Of a DNA stretch of 64,000 nucleotides, positions 62,902-64,000 are shown piece after piece. The translations under genes and the position numbers were made by a program. The notes under the pieces are model-generated. The model was given only the letters and a program-made list of their open reading frames with translations, was not told where the DNA came from and ran no database searches. Source of the DNA: Actinomadura sp. NAK00032 (GTDB lineage: Bacteria; Actinomycetota; Actinomycetes; Streptosporangiales; Streptosporangiaceae); assembly GCF_013364275.1 (NCBI RefSeq), contig NZ_CP054932.1:5456001-5520000 (forward strand), in the 5' to 3' direction. The first letter of the stretch is position 1; each line of letters starts with the position of its first letter.

Positions 62902-62915
62902 GGGACCAAGGTCCG
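62902..62915. promoter_or_regulatory. DevR-like box GGGAC-CAAG-GTCCG
   Basis: Nine of ten arm positions fit; the core GGGACCAAGGTCC is identical to the copy at 57083. It sits between the divergent usp (start 62831) and cNMP-binding (start 63041) genes. Confidence 0.55.
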
Positions 62916-63040
62916 GCATCGAATGGGATTGCTCGGAACAGGGTTCAGCGTGGATCCGCTGCGGGTAGTGCACCGGTGTCATTGCAGGTGGGGACGTGTC
63001 ATGACCGTAGCGGGCCCGTTCCTGAAGGAGGTCGGGCCAG

Positions 63041-63523
63041 TTGGAGGAGACGAACTCCGTCACGGCCGGTGCTCTGGCCGAGGAACGCTTCTTCGCCGGG
63101 ATGCCCGAGCCGCACCGCGCCGCATTGGCGGCCATCGCCGTCGTCGTCGCGGCCCCGGCCGGGCACCGCTTCTTCGAGGAGGGTGATCAGGCCCAGCGGT
63201 TCTGGCTGCTCCGCTCCGGCAAGGTCGCGCTGGATCTGCAGGTGCCCGGCCGCGGTGCGGTGGTGGTGGAGACCCTGCCGGCCTCGTCGATGCTGGGTTG
63301 GTCGTGGCTGTTTCCGCCGCACCGCTGGAGATTCGGCGCGGTCGCCGCGGCGCCGGTGACGGCTTTCCGGTTCGACGGGCGGGGGGTACGGGAACTCTGC
63401 GCCGCCGACCTCCGTCTCGGCCACGACCTCCTCCTGCGCTTCGGGGCCGTGATGCTGGACCGGCTCGAAGCGACCAGGGTCAGGATGCTGGACCTGTACG
63501 CGCACCCGGAGGAGCTTCGATGA
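63041..63523 (+). CDS. Cyclic nucleotide-binding-domain protein without HTH
   Basis: 160 residues: one cNMP-binding beta-roll only (HRFFEEGDQAQRFWLLRSGK, VALDLQVPGRGAVVVETLPA, SMLGWSWLFPPHRW). The DNA-binding helix-turn-helix of CRP/FNR is absent, so it is not a classical regulator. A start at TTG 63041 (MEETNS) follows GGTCGGGCC; the start codon is uncertain. Its stop overlaps the next gene by four bases. Such a protein heads group 3b NiFe hydrogenase operons in several actinobacteria. Confidence 0.8.
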   Translation: MEETNSVTAGALAEERFFAGMPEPHRAALAAIAVVVAAPAGHRFFEEGDQAQRFWLLRSGKVALDLQVPGRGAVVVETLPASSMLGWSWLFPPHRWRFGAVAAAPVTAFRFDGRGVRELCAADLRLGHDLLLRFGAVMLDRLEATRVRMLDLYAHPEELR

Positions 63524-64000
63524 CTCCGGCCACGGCGCACGGCCCCATGGCGCCCGTCCCGTACCGGGTGACGGACCGGCACGCGGAGACGGCCGACACG
63601 GTCACGTTGGCGCTGGAGCCCGTTGAGGCGGCCGTCCCAGAGCCAGTTCCCGGCCAGTTCACCATGATGTACGTCTTCGGTATCGGTGAGGCGCCGATCT
63701 CGGTCAGCCGCGTCGGGCCGTTCCGGGCAGTACGGGGTTCCCGACCCGCACGCGGAAGAGGGCCGGTACTGGAGCAGACCGTCCGCGCCGTCGGCGCCGT
63801 GACCCGGGCCGTATGCGGGACGCGGCCGGGGAGGGTCGTCGGGCTGCGGGGGCCGTTCGGCACCGGCTGGGGCCTGGACGAGGCACGGGGATGCGATCTG
63901 GTGCTCGCCGCCGGCGGGATCGGGCTGGCCCCGCTGCGGCCAGTGGTGCTGCGCGCCCTGTCCGACCGGAGTGCCTTCGGCCGGATTTCAGTCCTGATCG
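63520..64000 (+). CDS. FAD/NAD(P)-binding oxidoreductase, hydrogenase gamma-like, runs off the window
   Basis: First 160 residues of a ferredoxin-reductase-type electron-transfer subunit. VPGQFTMMYVFGIGEAPISV is the FAD-binding strand, GLRGPFGTGWGLDEARGCDL leads to the pyridine nucleotide motif LVLAAGGIGLAPLRPVV. This pattern matches the gamma subunit of group 3b (sulfhydrogenase-type) NiFe hydrogenases. The segment RAVRGSRPARGRGPVLEQT between residues 68 and 87 is longer and more basic than in relatives and could hide a pair of compensating indels. The small and large subunits should lie just to the right. Confidence 0.78.
   Translation, partial: MTPATAHGPMAPVPYRVTDRHAETADTVTLALEPVEAAVPEPVPGQFTMMYVFGIGEAPISVSRVGPFRAVRGSRPARGRGPVLEQTVRAVGAVTRAVCGTRPGRVVGLRGPFGTGWGLDEARGCDLVLAAGGIGLAPLRPVVLRALSDRSAFGRISVLI

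Noticed and set aside
1..64000. CRISPR array, rRNA genes, complete tRNA genes, riboswitch
   Set aside because: No regularly spaced repeats, no rRNA-like sequence, only a 3' half tRNA at 11402-11446, and no convincing riboswitch fold were seen by eye.

Overview
The window is high-GC DNA with strong G/C at third codon positions, many ATGA overlaps and GTG starts. Gene content (LitR/LitS light regulators, a Bpa-like protein, tandem universal stress proteins, a TGS1-type wax ester synthase, DUF2267/DUF3140/DUF2945 proteins) points to a filamentous actinomycete, probably Streptosporangiales (Actinomadura-like). That placement is inference.

Region 1 (1-8.3 kb) is a small catabolic locus: an MFS transporter, hyuB and hyuA, a decayed LivM-type permease, a PLP aminotransferase and a GntR/FadR regulator. 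Four copies of a YTGA-N4-TCAR palindrome sit in exactly the two divergent intergenic regions, so the locus looks like one GntR regulon.

Region 2 (8.3-18.7 kb) is an insertion hot spot. It holds an IS630 copy inserted in the gntR stop codon, an integrative-element remnant (xis, broken integrase, 3' half of a tRNA-Val), an IS110 element with a probable bridge-RNA segment nested inside an IS5-type transposase, a lone FkbM methyltransferase, and fragments of a flavin monooxygenase, IS701, IS256, an adenylate-kinase-like gene and IS30.

Region 3 (18.7-36.3 kb) is a light-responsive carotenoid region. LitS-type sigma factor, LitR-type B12 regulator (frameshifted), TspO, a DNA photolyase split by an IS3 element, and small stress proteins precede crtI-crtB-plsX, crtA, a plsY-like gene, and a cruF-crtD-glycosyltransferase operon. 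The predicted product is a keto, 1'-hydroxy, 3',4'-didehydro carotenoid glycoside. The PlsX/PlsY pair suggests it may be acylated.

Region 4 (38-64 kb) resembles a DosR/DevR dormancy regulon: DUF302, CBS protein, two universal stress proteins, a P1B-5 ATPase with a hemerythrin tail, a secreted lectin-deacetylase, an ABC exporter, STAS protein, wax ester synthase, SQR-like flavoprotein, CtpF-like ATPase, a two-component system, a membrane flavin electron-transfer module (FRE, FMN-binding protein, ApbE), and the first two genes of what looks like a group 3b NiFe hydrogenase operon. GGGAC-N4-GTCCC-type palindromes recur in the intergenic regions here. No DevR/DevS pair lies in the window.

Many otherwise recognisable genes carry single frameshifts (litR, the ABC permease, int, an NTF2-like gene, a hypothetical gene near 56.7 kb). 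Either the locus is decaying or the assembly has indel errors; raw reads are needed to separate these.
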